Source of the DNA: Paenibacillus xylanivorans
GTDB lineage: Bacteria; Bacillota; Bacilli; Paenibacillales; Paenibacillaceae
Assembly (NCBI RefSeq): GCF_001280595.1
Contig: NZ_LITU01000053.1
Span: 188,374-252,373 of the forward strand
Reading direction: 5' to 3'
Length of the DNA: 64,000 nt
Shown here: piece after piece, positions 11,002 through 20,252 of the stretch
How positions within the stretch are numbered: position 1 is the stretch's first letter
How the letters are laid out: each line of letters opens with the position of its first letter
Notes under the pieces: model-generated
What the model was told of the DNA's origin: nothing
The model's input: only the letters and a program-made list of their open reading frames with translations
Database searches by the model: none
Program-made: the position numbers and the translations under genes

Positions 11002-12511
11002 CGAGCCATGGGCGCTGGAGGGCTTGCAGCTCTGGATTCCATGGGAAAATCTTGGCTTTGAGGTGTGCGGCTTGATCGGAAACGGTGCAGAAGGATTGAA
11101 ACAAATGGAAGAGCTGAAGCCGGATCTTGTTATGGTTGATATTCGTATGCCAGTGATGGATGGACTGGAGATGATTGAAGAATGGCGACGCAGAGGGAAC
11201 TGGTTGACCAAATTCATTATACTCACGGGGTACAGTGATTTCGAGTTTGCACGAAAGGCTCTTAAATTCAAGGTTTCCGGTTATCTGTTAAAACCATTAG
11301 ATGAGGAACAGGCAGAGTCCGAGGTACGCAGAATGGGTCTGGAACTGATCAAGGAGCAAGAGCAGCTATATATTGGACAGATTGCATTAAGAGAGCAGGA
11401 AATGTTGACGATGAAGCAGACTTTATTGGGCAAAGTGCTGTCTGCAGAAGGTGCTGAGCTAATGGAGTCTCTGTCCCGGTCAGCTGAAGCCTGGAATGTA
11501 TGCCTGGTTCAGGTATCCGAAGAGGAGTATGGCCGGTGGAGCAGCCTTGCTGCGGAGGTTCTGAACGGACCGAATGTCATCTATATAATTCGTATGCGAA
11601 ATGATCTTGTATCCATTGTGTTCGGCGATGTTTCCCCTGACCCTCAGGGAACGAGCGGAAAATTAAGAAAACAATTAGAGGCACTGGCTCGCCGTCTGGT
11701 GAGCTTTCGTACATATATGGCCATAGGCACTACGGAATTCTCCCTTAATCGCATTAGCAACTCCCGAATAACAGCAGAGAAAGCGTTGCTGCACGCCTTT
11801 TATGAAGCCGAATGGAACGGCATTATGGAATATACCTTTCTCCAGAACCATAATTTTCAAAGGCACTACAATCAGGTTGAACTGTCTGAGCACGTACTGG
11901 GGGCATTTCAGCTTATTGATTACGCCTCCTACCGGTCTGCAGTGGAATTTATTGAGCAGTCCTTCCGCCAGACCCGTGTCCACCCCGATGAAGTCCGAAA
12001 ATTCGTAATTTATCTTCTTCATGAAATACGGGCGTACATGGGGGCACAAATGGCAGAGAATTCAGAACATTCCTATCGCTTGTTCGAGATTCCTGATCTG
12101 GATGAAGCGTTGCTTACCTTTGAGGATTGGATTCGGATGCTGCATTCATGCGGCAAAGTCTGCTTTGAGCTTTTGCTCAAGGAAAATACCTTTGAGGCGC
12201 AAGGGATTGTACAGGACATCAATGATTATATACATGTGCATTTTCGGGAGGGTTTGACTATCAAGCTGCTGGCCGAACGATTTTTTCTACATCCGGCCTA
12301 CTTGGGACAATTATTGATACGCAAAAATGGAATGGGTTTCAATGAACTGCTGCATAATCTGAGAATTGAGGAGGCTTGTCGACTGCTCCAGATGAATCAG
12401 TATAAAAATAGCGAAGTGTCGGAAAAGGTTGGATACGCCAGCTATAATCATTTTCTAAAACAATTTGAGAAGCGCATGGGCATGTCTCCGAACGAATACA
12501 AGAAAACCTGA
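10973..12511 (+). CDS. Response regulator with AraC-type output (YesN-like), second copy
   Basis: A 512-residue protein starting at the ATG 10973 behind a GGAGAGGGAGG site inside the kinase gene. Receiver motifs are LLIDDEPWALEG, phospho-acceptor Asp56 in LVMVDIRMP, and the switch Lys in GYLLKPLDEE. The C-terminal AraC domain covers about the last 100 residues: LTIKLLAERFFLHPAYLGQLL and the FLKQFEKRMGMSPNEYKK ending. The overlap with yesM implies translational coupling. Having response regulators on both sides of one kinase is unusual; the two receivers and output domains are clearly diverged, so they may bind different promoters. Confidence 0.92.
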   Translation: MAFKVLLIDDEPWALEGLQLWIPWENLGFEVCGLIGNGAEGLKQMEELKPDLVMVDIRMPVMDGLEMIEEWRRRGNWLTKFIILTGYSDFEFARKALKFKVSGYLLKPLDEEQAESEVRRMGLELIKEQEQLYIGQIALREQEMLTMKQTLLGKVLSAEGAELMESLSRSAEAWNVCLVQVSEEEYGRWSSLAAEVLNGPNVIYIIRMRNDLVSIVFGDVSPDPQGTSGKLRKQLEALARRLVSFRTYMAIGTTEFSLNRISNSRITAEKALLHAFYEAEWNGIMEYTFLQNHNFQRHYNQVELSEHVLGAFQLIDYASYRSAVEFIEQSFRQTRVHPDEVRKFVIYLLHEIRAYMGAQMAENSEHSYRLFEIPDLDEALLTFEDWIRMLHSCGKVCFELLLKENTFEAQGIVQDINDYIHVHFREGLTIKLLAERFFLHPAYLGQLLIRKNGMGFNELLHNLRIEEACRLLQMNQYKNSEVSEKVGYASYNHFLKQFEKRMGMSPNEYKKT

Positions 12512-12565
12512 GCTTTTCCCGGAAAGAGCTATAATTCGAATATAGTTTCCATAGTGCTATAAATT

Positions 12566-12598
12566 TATAATGAAATTATTCAAATGAAAGGGCTTTCA
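12566..12598 (+). promoter_or_regulatory. Promoter -10 and cre-like site ahead of the sugar-binding protein gene
   Basis: TATAAT at 12566-12571 has no good -35, which fits an activator-dependent promoter. At 12585-12598 the palindrome TGAAAGGGCTTTCA differs at one position from the ideal CcpA target TGAAAGCGCTTTCA. It lies just downstream of the probable transcription start, where CcpA usually represses. The operon from the binding protein onward is therefore probably under carbon catabolite control. Confidence 0.55.
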
Positions 12599-12629
12599 TT
12601 GAAGTGAGATCAAACTATGGAGGTGCTTT

Positions 12630-14306
12630 ATGGGGGACAGTAAAAAAACATTTTTTCGTATGGGAGCAACACTTTTGCTAGCAATGAGCGTTGTCCTTGC
12701 GGGCTGCTCAGGCGGCAATGAGCCAAGTAATGGAGAGCAGAGCAGTGCAGGCAGTGATGTTGGGCCTGACAATCCGGTAGAAATATCGGTATTCCTGAAC
12801 GAGGCCGGACAGCAGCCAACCGCTGACAACAAGATTTACAAGAAAATAAAGGATGAGCTTGGCGTTACATTCAAATTCGAATTTTTGGCCGGTGACAAAA
12901 ACCAGAAGCTTGGGGTCATGATTGCCGGAGGTGATTATCCGGACCTAATCTCTGCGGACACCAAACTGACAGCAGCCGGTTCGGTCATTCCGCTTGAGGA
13001 TCTGATTGAGGAACACGCACCTAACTTGAAGAAGCATTACGAGAAATACTGGAACCAGATGAAGGACCCTAACGATGGACATATCTACTACCTGCCCAAC
13101 TACGGCGCATACAACGGTGAAGTAGCAGATACCTATTACAGCGGACCAGCCTTTTGGATTCAAAAGGCCGTGCTGAAAGAGTTTAATTATCCAACTCCAA
13201 AGACGCTGGACGAATACTTTGACTTGATTGCTAAATACAAAGAAAAGTATCCAACCATTGACGGCAAGCCGACGATTGGCTTCGAGGTGCTGAATTATGA
13301 CTGGAAGAACTGGGGACTGCTGAACCCTCCGCAGCATTTGATTGGTCATCCGAACGATGGCGGCGTGGTGGTAAACGATGGCAAGGCCGAGATCTTTGCT
13401 GACAAGGATTATGCCAAAACATACTATCAGAAACTCAATGAAATCAATGCCCAAGGCCTGCTCGACAAGGAAGCGTTTGCGCAAAACTACGATCAGTACA
13501 TGGCCAAATTGTCCAGCGGTGCAGTACTTGGCATGTTCGACCAGCATTGGAACTTTGGCAATGCAGATGATTCTCTGAAAACGCAAAATAAAATCGAACG
13601 CACGTATGTCGGCTTCCCGCTGGTATACGACAGCAGTACAAAGGACTACTATCGCGATCGCGCAGCGCTGAACCTGAACAACGGCTACGGTATTACCGTA
13701 AGTGCCAAGGACCCTGTGAAAATTATTAAAGCGCTCGACAAACTGATGGAAGAAGACTGGCAGAAAACACTCACTTGGGGCGTAGTGGATCAGGACTATT
13801 ACGTCAATGAAGAAGGCCGTTTCATGAAAACGCAAGAGCAGCGCGACAATGCCGCGGATGCGGCTTGGAAGCTGGCTAACAAAGCAGACGCGTTCTATGG
13901 AACTGCACCGAAGATTGAAGGTTATTTCAGCGATGGCAATGCCACTTCGGCAAGCAATCAGCCGGAAGAATATCAGACCAGCTTGAAACCGTTTGATAAG
14001 GAAGTACTGGATGCATATGGATTCAATAGCTTTGTGGATTTCTTCAGTGATCCACCGGAGAATCCGATTTACTACCCGGCTTGGTCTGTCGACATCGTCG
14101 AGGGTTCTCCAGCCAAAATTGCCAACACGAAGCTGAATGAATTGTCCACTAAATACTTGCCGAAAGCGATTTTGGCCAATACATCCGAATTCGATAGTGT
14201 CTGGAGTGAATACGTTTCCGAAATTCAAAAGCTCGACATTAAAGCTTTCGAAGACCGTATCAATGAAGTATTACAGTGGAGAATCGATAGCTGGTCCGTG
14301 AAATAA
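12630..14306 (+). CDS. Lipoprotein sugar-binding protein of an Lpl-type ABC importer
   Basis: A 558-residue extracellular solute-binding protein. The N-terminus is a lipoprotein signal: charged MGDSKKTFFR, a hydrophobic core, and the lipobox LAGC with the modified Cys26, followed by a Gly/Ser/Asn-rich tether. Its size and the GGDYPDLISAD segment match the large LplA-like binding proteins paired with LplB/LplC permeases in Paenibacillus. The following genes encode xylan-degrading enzymes, so the ligand is probably a xylo- or aldouronic oligosaccharide; this is inference. The GGAGGTG site precedes the ATG. No ATPase gene is present here, as is usual for this class, which borrows an MsmX-like subunit. 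Confidence 0.92.
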   Translation: MGDSKKTFFRMGATLLLAMSVVLAGCSGGNEPSNGEQSSAGSDVGPDNPVEISVFLNEAGQQPTADNKIYKKIKDELGVTFKFEFLAGDKNQKLGVMIAGGDYPDLISADTKLTAAGSVIPLEDLIEEHAPNLKKHYEKYWNQMKDPNDGHIYYLPNYGAYNGEVADTYYSGPAFWIQKAVLKEFNYPTPKTLDEYFDLIAKYKEKYPTIDGKPTIGFEVLNYDWKNWGLLNPPQHLIGHPNDGGVVVNDGKAEIFADKDYAKTYYQKLNEINAQGLLDKEAFAQNYDQYMAKLSSGAVLGMFDQHWNFGNADDSLKTQNKIERTYVGFPLVYDSSTKDYYRDRAALNLNNGYGITVSAKDPVKIIKALDKLMEEDWQKTLTWGVVDQDYYVNEEGRFMKTQEQRDNAADAAWKLANKADAFYGTAPKIEGYFSDGNATSASNQPEEYQTSLKPFDKEVLDAYGFNSFVDFFSDPPENPIYYPAWSVDIVEGSPAKIANTKLNELSTKYLPKAILANTSEFDSVWSEYVSEIQKLDIKAFEDRINEVLQWRIDSWSVK

Positions 14307-14318
14307 AGTAATTTCCGT

Positions 14319-14351
14319 CAGGAAGGAAGGTTTCCCTCCTTCCTGATTTTG
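14319..14351 (+). terminator. Hairpin between binding protein and permease genes, probable partial terminator
   Basis: The arms caggaaggaagg and ccctccttcctg form a stem of about 11 pairs with a TTT loop, followed by only four T. Such weak terminators after binding-protein genes let the binding protein be made in excess over the permeases while still allowing read-through. Confidence 0.65.
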
Positions 14352-14446
14352 CGAAAACATGTTGCTGGAATCAATCTGTCATCGTGGAAGATACGTTGCT
14401 CGACGTTCTTCCTTTCATTATAAAGATGGATAGGGAGTTTGATATT

Positions 14447-15412
14447 ATGGAGGAAATTGTAGTGGGAACCAAGCCGCTCAGTCCAAAGAAAAAACGGAAA
14501 AATAAGCGGCTGACCTGGCAAAACATCAAAGCACAGAGACAACTCATATGGATGTCTGTTCCTCTGCTTGCATACATTATCACCTTTGCTTATGTGCCTG
14601 TCTGGGGCTGGACGATGGCCTTTCAGGACTACAAGCCTGCAAGAAGTTTCTCGCAGCAAACATGGGTGGGATTCAAGCATTTTCAATTTTTGTTCACTGA
14701 TGATAACTTCCTGCGTGTGCTTCGTAATACGCTGGCCATGAGTGTCATCAACCTGATATTAGGTTTTGTAACCGCCATTATTCTGGCCCTTCTGCTCAAT
14801 GAGATCAAAAAGGTGATGTGGAAGCGGACCGTGCAGACGATCTCTTATCTGCCGCACTTTTTATCGTGGATTATCGTTACCGGCATCGTGGCGACATCGC
14901 TCGCTTCCGATGGTATTGTCAACGATATCCTCATGAAGTTGCATTTGATAAATGAGCCCATTCTTTGGTTGACAGAAGGAAAGTATTTCTGGGGGGTCGT
15001 TGCGGGCTCTCATATCTGGAAAGAAGTTGGCTGGAACACGATTATTTACTTAGCGGCCATAGCCTCTATTGATCCTGCGCTGTATGAAGCATCTGATATT
15101 GATGGGGCCAATCGCTACCAAAAAATGTGGAACATCACATTACCGGGGATCAAGCCTACTATTGTCATCCTGCTGATTATGTCAATCGGGCATATTCTGG
15201 AAGCGGGCTTCGAGGTTCAATATTTGCTGGGCAACGGTCTGGTTGTTGACTGGTCGGAAACGATTGATATTTTCGTCCTCAAATACGGGATCGCCCAGGG
15301 CAACTACTCGTTGGCTACTGCCGGCGGCATATTCAAAACGGTAGTCAGCATTACCATGTTACTCCTCGCGAATTGGACGGCCAAGCGGCTTGGGGAAGAG
15401 AGGCTGTTATAA
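14447..15412 (+). CDS. Sugar ABC transporter permease, LplB-like
   Basis: A 321-residue inner-membrane permease. A basic N-terminal tail (KKKRKNKR) precedes six predicted membrane helices, beginning at LIWMSVPLLAYIITFAYVPVW. The cytoplasmic EAA loop is seen as EASDIDGANRYQKMWNITLPGIKP at about residues 228-251. I chose the ATG at 14447, which has AGGGAG 9 bp ahead; a GTG at 14384 is in frame but lacks a site. It shares one base with the next permease gene (TAATG), so the two are translationally coupled. Confidence 0.92.
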   Translation: MEEIVVGTKPLSPKKKRKNKRLTWQNIKAQRQLIWMSVPLLAYIITFAYVPVWGWTMAFQDYKPARSFSQQTWVGFKHFQFLFTDDNFLRVLRNTLAMSVINLILGFVTAIILALLLNEIKKVMWKRTVQTISYLPHFLSWIIVTGIVATSLASDGIVNDILMKLHLINEPILWLTEGKYFWGVVAGSHIWKEVGWNTIIYLAAIASIDPALYEASDIDGANRYQKMWNITLPGIKPTIVILLIMSIGHILEAGFEVQYLLGNGLVVDWSETIDIFVLKYGIAQGNYSLATAGGIFKTVVSITMLLLANWTAKRLGEERLL

Positions 15413-16365
15413 TGACGAAAAAAACACCACTTCTTGGTTCAGGAAATACAGCGGCGCTTTCCACTCGCCACTCTGGTGACAGGGGCATTGAACCGGTCTT
15501 GTTTAACACCTTCAATACGATTTTCATGATTTTGCTGGTCATTGTTACGTTGTACCCGTTTCTGAATACTATTGTTGTTTCATTTAATGCAGGGAACGAC
15601 ACGATCCGGGGAGGACTGTATTTATGGCCCCGCGATTTCACGTTGCAGAATTACAAAGCCGTATTTGCTTCAGGTACAATTTATAACGCGTTTTTGGTTT
15701 CCGTGGCACGTACGGTACTGTCCACCTTGCTTAATATATTCCTGACCACAATGCTGGCGTATACACTGAGCCGGCGGGAATACCTTTTCCGCCGGCTGAT
15801 TACAACCATTTTTGTACTGACCATGTATTTCAACGCAGGGCTTATTCCGGGGTACTTCCTGATGAAGGACCTGCATTTGATCAATTCCTTCTGGGTGTAT
15901 GTCCTGCCATCGCTGATCAGTGCGTTCAACCTGATCGTTATTCGTACTTATATCTACACGATTCCAGAAAGCTTGATCGAATCGGCCAAAATCGACGGTG
16001 CGGGAGATTTCAGAATTTTCTGGAAAATTATCTTCCCACTATGCAAGCCTGTGCTGGCAACCATTGCACTGTTCGTTGCAGTAGGCGCGTGGAACTCCTG
16101 GTTCGATGCTTTTCTGTACACGTCCTCCCGCCAAGAACTGAGCACGCTGCAATATGAATTGATGAAGCTGTTATCCTCCAGTATGAATGCAAACAGCAAT
16201 CCTTCGGTGGCCAACGGCGTGGGAATGGAGCACTCAACACAAGTCACACCAATATCCATACGGGCAGCGATTACGATTGTTGCTTCGGTACCGATTCTGC
16301 TCGTGTATCCGTTCATGCAAAAATACTTTGTCGTCGGACTTAATGTTGGGAGTGTGAAGGAATAG
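15412..16365 (+). CDS. Sugar ABC transporter permease, LplC/YtcP-like
   Basis: The second permease half, 317 residues, starting at the ATG that overlaps the stop of the first. About six membrane helices are visible, the first at FNTIFMILLVIVTLYPFLNTIVV. The EAA loop is ESAKIDGAGDFRIFWKIIFPLCKP. The first permease and this one should form the heterodimeric channel fed by the lipoprotein at 12630. The stop codon directly abuts the ATG of the GH43 gene, which ties transport to intracellular hydrolysis. Confidence 0.92.
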   Translation: MTKKTPLLGSGNTAALSTRHSGDRGIEPVLFNTFNTIFMILLVIVTLYPFLNTIVVSFNAGNDTIRGGLYLWPRDFTLQNYKAVFASGTIYNAFLVSVARTVLSTLLNIFLTTMLAYTLSRREYLFRRLITTIFVLTMYFNAGLIPGYFLMKDLHLINSFWVYVLPSLISAFNLIVIRTYIYTIPESLIESAKIDGAGDFRIFWKIIFPLCKPVLATIALFVAVGAWNSWFDAFLYTSSRQELSTLQYELMKLLSSSMNANSNPSVANGVGMEHSTQVTPISIRAAITIVASVPILLVYPFMQKYFVVGLNVGSVKE

Positions 16366-17922
16366 ATGCCACAGCTTCAATCGCATACGATCCGTTATGC
16401 CAATCCGATCCTTCCCGGATTTTATCCCGATCCGAGCATCGTAAGGGCGGAAGACTATTTTTACCTCGTTTGCAGTTCGTTTGAGTATTTTCCCGGAGTG
16501 CCGATTTTTCGGAGCAGGGATCTGATTCATTGGGAACAGATCGGCAACGTATTGGATCGCATCAGCCAGCTTGATTTGACCGATCAGAAGAACTCGGACG
16601 GAATTTATGCTCCTGCGCTTCGTTACCATGAGGGCACGTTTTATATGATTACGACAGCTGTGAGAGGCATCGGCAACTTCTACGTTACGGCAACCAATCC
16701 TGCCGGACCGTGGTCCGATCCGATACGCATTCCATACGGGGGCATCGACCCGTCGCTGTTTTTTGACGATGACGGCAAAGTGTATGTTACCGCCCAGCAA
16801 GGTGCGGATTACAATTCTCACGCCATTCAGTACGAGATCGATATTACGACGGGAGAGGCGTTATCCGAACCGCAAGTCGTATGGCATGGGGATGGAGGGC
16901 CATGGACCGAAGGGCCGCATCTGTACAAAATCAATGGCTTGTATTATATGATGTCCGCTTCCGGCGGGACAGCCAAGGAGCACCGTGAGATCATCGGGCG
17001 AAGCGATCGACCTTATGGTCCATTTGAACGCTATCCCGACCCCATTCTGACCCACCGCCATCTGAATCATCCCATTCAGTATTTGGGTCATGCCGATCTG
17101 GTGGAGGATCATCACGGCGAATGGTGGGCCGTATTCCTTGGTGTTCGATTGACCAAGGACAGATACAGCGTGCTTGGACGAGAAACGTTCCTCGCACCGG
17201 TCGTTTGGAACGATGGCTGGCCGCACATTGACAACAATGAAGGAACGGTAAGTCTGGACATGGCGGTTCAGCGCTTGCCGTTGACAGCGCCTTCTACGCC
17301 GGAGAACCATGCAGCAATTGTATTGGGCCGAGACGACTTTAATGAAGAACTTGGGCCGCAGTGGCTATTCGTGCGCAATCCGTCAGATAGAGCATGCTCG
17401 CTTACGGAAAAACCAGGTTTTCTGACATTGTATGGTGAGGAGACAGGTCTCGGGGAGGTTGGTCAGATCACATTTGTTGGCCGGAGGCAGCAGCATCTTC
17501 ATGCCAGCTTTACAGCTTGCATGTCATTCATTCCGGTCTCCGATGGAGAAGAAGCGGGATTATGTATCCGCCGGGATGAAGATGCGCACTATGAGCTTGG
17601 CGTAAGACGGTCAGGAGGCCGAAATGTGATTTTTGCCCGCCTGACGGTGCGCAGAGAGTCGCTGATTGTGTACGAAAACGAGACTAAAGCGGAGCAGCTA
17701 TTGCTTCATATCGAATCGACAGAGAAGGAATACAAGTTAGCTTGTTCAGAGGATGGACAGAACTGGTTAAGCTTGGGTTCAGGCTCGGCGCGTGCAATAT
17801 CTCCAGAGGATTTTGTGCATAAAATGTGCTTTACCGGAGCAGTGGTAGGGTTATATGCTACTGGCAATGGTCAGGCAAGCAAGACTCCTGCACGCTTCGA
17901 TTGGTTCGAGTATGAGATCTAG
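16366..17922 (+). CDS. GH43 beta-xylosidase / alpha-L-arabinofuranosidase with C-terminal sandwich domain
   Basis: A 518-residue cytosolic glycoside hydrolase. The five-bladed propeller (about 10-310) has the three GH43 carboxylates: base Asp22 in FYPDPS, Asp128 in GGIDPSLFF, and acid Glu182 in TEGPHLY. A beta-sandwich of roughly 190 residues follows, as in the beta-xylosidases of subfamilies 11/12 with a GH43_C2 domain. It should trim xylose or arabinose from imported xylo-oligosaccharides. No signal peptide is present. It occupies the slot where related Paenibacillus clusters carry a GH67 alpha-glucuronidase. An AAGGA site lies at the end of the preceding permease gene. Confidence 0.92.
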   Translation: MPQLQSHTIRYANPILPGFYPDPSIVRAEDYFYLVCSSFEYFPGVPIFRSRDLIHWEQIGNVLDRISQLDLTDQKNSDGIYAPALRYHEGTFYMITTAVRGIGNFYVTATNPAGPWSDPIRIPYGGIDPSLFFDDDGKVYVTAQQGADYNSHAIQYEIDITTGEALSEPQVVWHGDGGPWTEGPHLYKINGLYYMMSASGGTAKEHREIIGRSDRPYGPFERYPDPILTHRHLNHPIQYLGHADLVEDHHGEWWAVFLGVRLTKDRYSVLGRETFLAPVVWNDGWPHIDNNEGTVSLDMAVQRLPLTAPSTPENHAAIVLGRDDFNEELGPQWLFVRNPSDRACSLTEKPGFLTLYGEETGLGEVGQITFVGRRQQHLHASFTACMSFIPVSDGEEAGLCIRRDEDAHYELGVRRSGGRNVIFARLTVRRESLIVYENETKAEQLLLHIESTEKEYKLACSEDGQNWLSLGSGSARAISPEDFVHKMCFTGAVVGLYATGNGQASKTPARFDWFEYEI

Positions 17923-17985
17923 TTCGGCAGTAATGGGCGGGAGTTATAGGTATGGCAGTAAACGGTAATATAGAGGAGGGAAATC

Positions 17986-19008
17986 ATGACCCAGTTGCGA
18001 GCAGAGGCCCCATTGAAGATATTGTACAAGGATGCTTTTCACATAGGAGCAGCAGTGAATCCGATAACGATCGAAAGCCAGCGTTCATTGCTTGCATATC
18101 ACTTCAATAGCTTAACGGCAGAAAATGAAATGAAATTCTCCAGCGTGCATCCGCAGGAGGAGTTGTACACGTTTGAGAATGCAGATGTCATAGCTGCATT
18201 CGCCAGAGAGCATGGCCTGGCGCTACGTGGTCATACGTTAGTCTGGCATAACCAAACTCCGGATTGGCTGTTCGAGAATGAAACTGGTGGACTGGTGGAA
18301 CGCGGTGTATTGCTGGAGCGATTGAAGGCACACATTCAGACTGTCGTTAGCAGATATAAGGATGTTATCTATGCATGGGATGTAGTGAACGAGGTTATTT
18401 CCGATGATGCAGATGACCAGAACGCATACCTGCGGCCCTCTAAATGGCTGGATATCGCCGGAGAGAATTTTATTGCCAAAGCGTTTGAATTCGCCCATGA
18501 AGCAGATCCGCAGGCACTTTTGTTCTATAACGATTATAACGAATCCGATCCGCATAAGCGGGAACGCATCTTTCGGCTTGTTCGTTCATTACTCGATCAA
18601 GACGTACCGATTCATGGCGTTGGTCTGCAGGCACACTGGAATCTGTATGATCCGTCCCTGGATGATATGCGCGCCGCAATTGAACGGTATGCGCAGCTTG
18701 GCCTGCAGCTTCAGCTTACCGAACTGGATGTGTCGGTATTTCGCTTTGAGGACAGGCGTACGGATCTTGTTCAACCTTCGCAGGAAATGCTGGAATTGCA
18801 AGCCGAGCGCTACGAATCCATCTTCCGCTTGCTTCACGAATATAAGGAACATATTAGCGCTGTAACATTCTGGGGGGCGGCCGACGATTACACCTGGCTT
18901 GATAATTTCCCTGTCCGTGATCGGAAAAACTGGCCATTCCTGTTTGATGAGTCGCATCGTCCCAAGGAAGCCTATCAGCGTGTTGCGCGAATCGTTTCAC
19001 CTGAGTGA
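17986..19008 (+). CDS. Intracellular endo-1,4-beta-xylanase, GH10
   Basis: A compact 340-residue GH10 enzyme with no signal peptide or extra binding domain, so it acts on oligosaccharides inside the cell. The acid/base Glu136 in WDVVNEVISDD and the nucleophile Glu246 in LQLTELDVSVF are present, as are ENEMKF and RGHTLVWHNQTP of the substrate cleft and VTFWGAADDYTWLDNFPV near the end. In the comparable aldouronate clusters this position holds the intracellular xylanase XynA2. The gene has an AGAGGAGGG ribosome site and sits 63 bp behind the first GH43. Confidence 0.95.
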   Translation: MTQLRAEAPLKILYKDAFHIGAAVNPITIESQRSLLAYHFNSLTAENEMKFSSVHPQEELYTFENADVIAAFAREHGLALRGHTLVWHNQTPDWLFENETGGLVERGVLLERLKAHIQTVVSRYKDVIYAWDVVNEVISDDADDQNAYLRPSKWLDIAGENFIAKAFEFAHEADPQALLFYNDYNESDPHKRERIFRLVRSLLDQDVPIHGVGLQAHWNLYDPSLDDMRAAIERYAQLGLQLQLTELDVSVFRFEDRRTDLVQPSQEMLELQAERYESIFRLLHEYKEHISAVTFWGAADDYTWLDNFPVRDRKNWPFLFDESHRPKEAYQRVARIVSPE

Positions 19009-19088
19009 CATGACCCGATCAATATTATTTACAATAAAATACCGAGAAGCTGTTCGGGGTTACATATCTTTTGGAAGGAGCCATTTGT

Positions 19089-20075
19089 ATGTCCGAAGTA
19101 CCTAAACCGCAGCAACCTTTAGTTACTCATATATTTACTGCTGATCCATCAGCGCATGTGTTTGAGGATCGTATTTATATTTACCCCTCCCATGATCTGG
19201 ATCACGACGGTCCGGTGAATGACAATGGAGATCAGTACAAAATGGAGGATTATCACGTTTTATCCATGGCGGACACGGAATCACCCGTGAAGGATCATGG
19301 AGAGGTGCTGCATGTGAAGGATGTTCCATGGGCATCGCGTCAAATGTGGGCACCGGAAGCAGCATTCAAGAACGGCAAGTTTTATTTGTTTTTCCCTGCA
19401 AGGGACCATAAAGACATTTTCCGCATCGGCGTAGCTACGTCGCCGTCTCCTGCAGGACCATTCAAACCGGAGGAGCAATATATTCCGGGCAGCTTCAGCA
19501 TTGACCCCGCTGTGTTCTTGGACGAGGACGAGCAGGCCTATATGCTTTTTGGCGGGCTCTGGGGGGGACAGTTGGAGAAATGGCAAACAGGAAGCTACGT
19601 CGAACATGCGGAGGGCCCTGCTCCGGATGCTCCGGCTCTCGGACCAAGAGTAGCGAAGCTGAGTGAAGATATGCTCTCAATGGCTTCGGAGGCGCTGGAG
19701 ATCGTCATCGTGGATCAGGAAGGAAAGCCGCTGACCGCGGGCAACGAGGATTGCAGATATTTTGAAGGACCATGGATGCACAAATATAATGAAAAATATT
19801 ATCTGTCTTACTCCACAGGAACAACGCACAAGCTGGTGTACGCCATCAGTGACAATCCAATGGGACCGTTTACGTTCCAAGGCACCATCTTGCCGCCAGT
19901 CATGGGCTGGACAACACATCATTCAATTGTACAATTCCGGGAAAAGTGGTATTTGTTCTATCACGATTGTTCCCTCTCCGGCGGCATCGACTACAAGCGC
20001 TGCGTCAAGTTTGCTGAGTTGACGTACAATCCGGACGGCACGATTCGCATGATTGATCCATATCCAGAGAAGTAA
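19089..20075 (+). CDS. GH43 glycosidase (xylosidase/arabinofuranosidase), single domain
   Basis: A 328-residue protein from the ATG at 19089, which has GGAAGGAG 8 bp ahead. The propeller motifs are the base Asp19 in FTADPSAHVF, the WAPEAAFKNGKFYLFF blade, the Asp of FSIDPAVFLDED, and the acid Glu in FEGPWMHKYNEKYYLSY. It lacks the C-terminal sandwich domain of the first GH43 and belongs to a different subfamily, so the two enzymes probably divide xylosidase and arabinofuranosidase work. It is the last gene of the locus; the strong terminator 38 bp later closes the transcript. Confidence 0.9.
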   Translation: MSEVPKPQQPLVTHIFTADPSAHVFEDRIYIYPSHDLDHDGPVNDNGDQYKMEDYHVLSMADTESPVKDHGEVLHVKDVPWASRQMWAPEAAFKNGKFYLFFPARDHKDIFRIGVATSPSPAGPFKPEEQYIPGSFSIDPAVFLDEDEQAYMLFGGLWGGQLEKWQTGSYVEHAEGPAPDAPALGPRVAKLSEDMLSMASEALEIVIVDQEGKPLTAGNEDCRYFEGPWMHKYNEKYYLSYSTGTTHKLVYAISDNPMGPFTFQGTILPPVMGWTTHHSIVQFREKWYLFYHDCSLSGGIDYKRCVKFAELTYNPDGTIRMIDPYPEK

Positions 20076-20113
20076 AATAGTTTGAAATGGCAAACTGCAT
20101 TCTTTTCCCCGCA

Positions 20114-20171
20114 ACTGTGCCCCTGGCCTTGAATGAAATACGCATTCTAGGGCAGGGGCACAGTTTTTTTA
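20114..20171 (+). terminator. Strong terminator closing the xylan-utilization locus
   Basis: The arms aactgtgcccctg and caggggcacagtt make a perfect 13-bp stem, followed by TTTTTTT. Confidence 0.95.
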
Positions 20172-20252
20172 GAGAAAAGGGAGTTAGCATTCAAACAGGT
20201 TCTCAATTAATATTTTATTGTAAGCGATTCATTATGGTGGAAATCAATATTA

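Noticed and set aside
12945..14228. 427-residue minus-strand open frame
   Set aside because: It mirrors the binding-protein gene in codon-compatible antisense, has low complexity in hydrophobics, no ribosome site, and no recognisable family.
14384..14446. Longer N-terminus of the first xylan permease from GTG 14384
   Set aside because: No ribosome site at the GTG, whereas ATG 14447 has AGGGAG at 9 bp.
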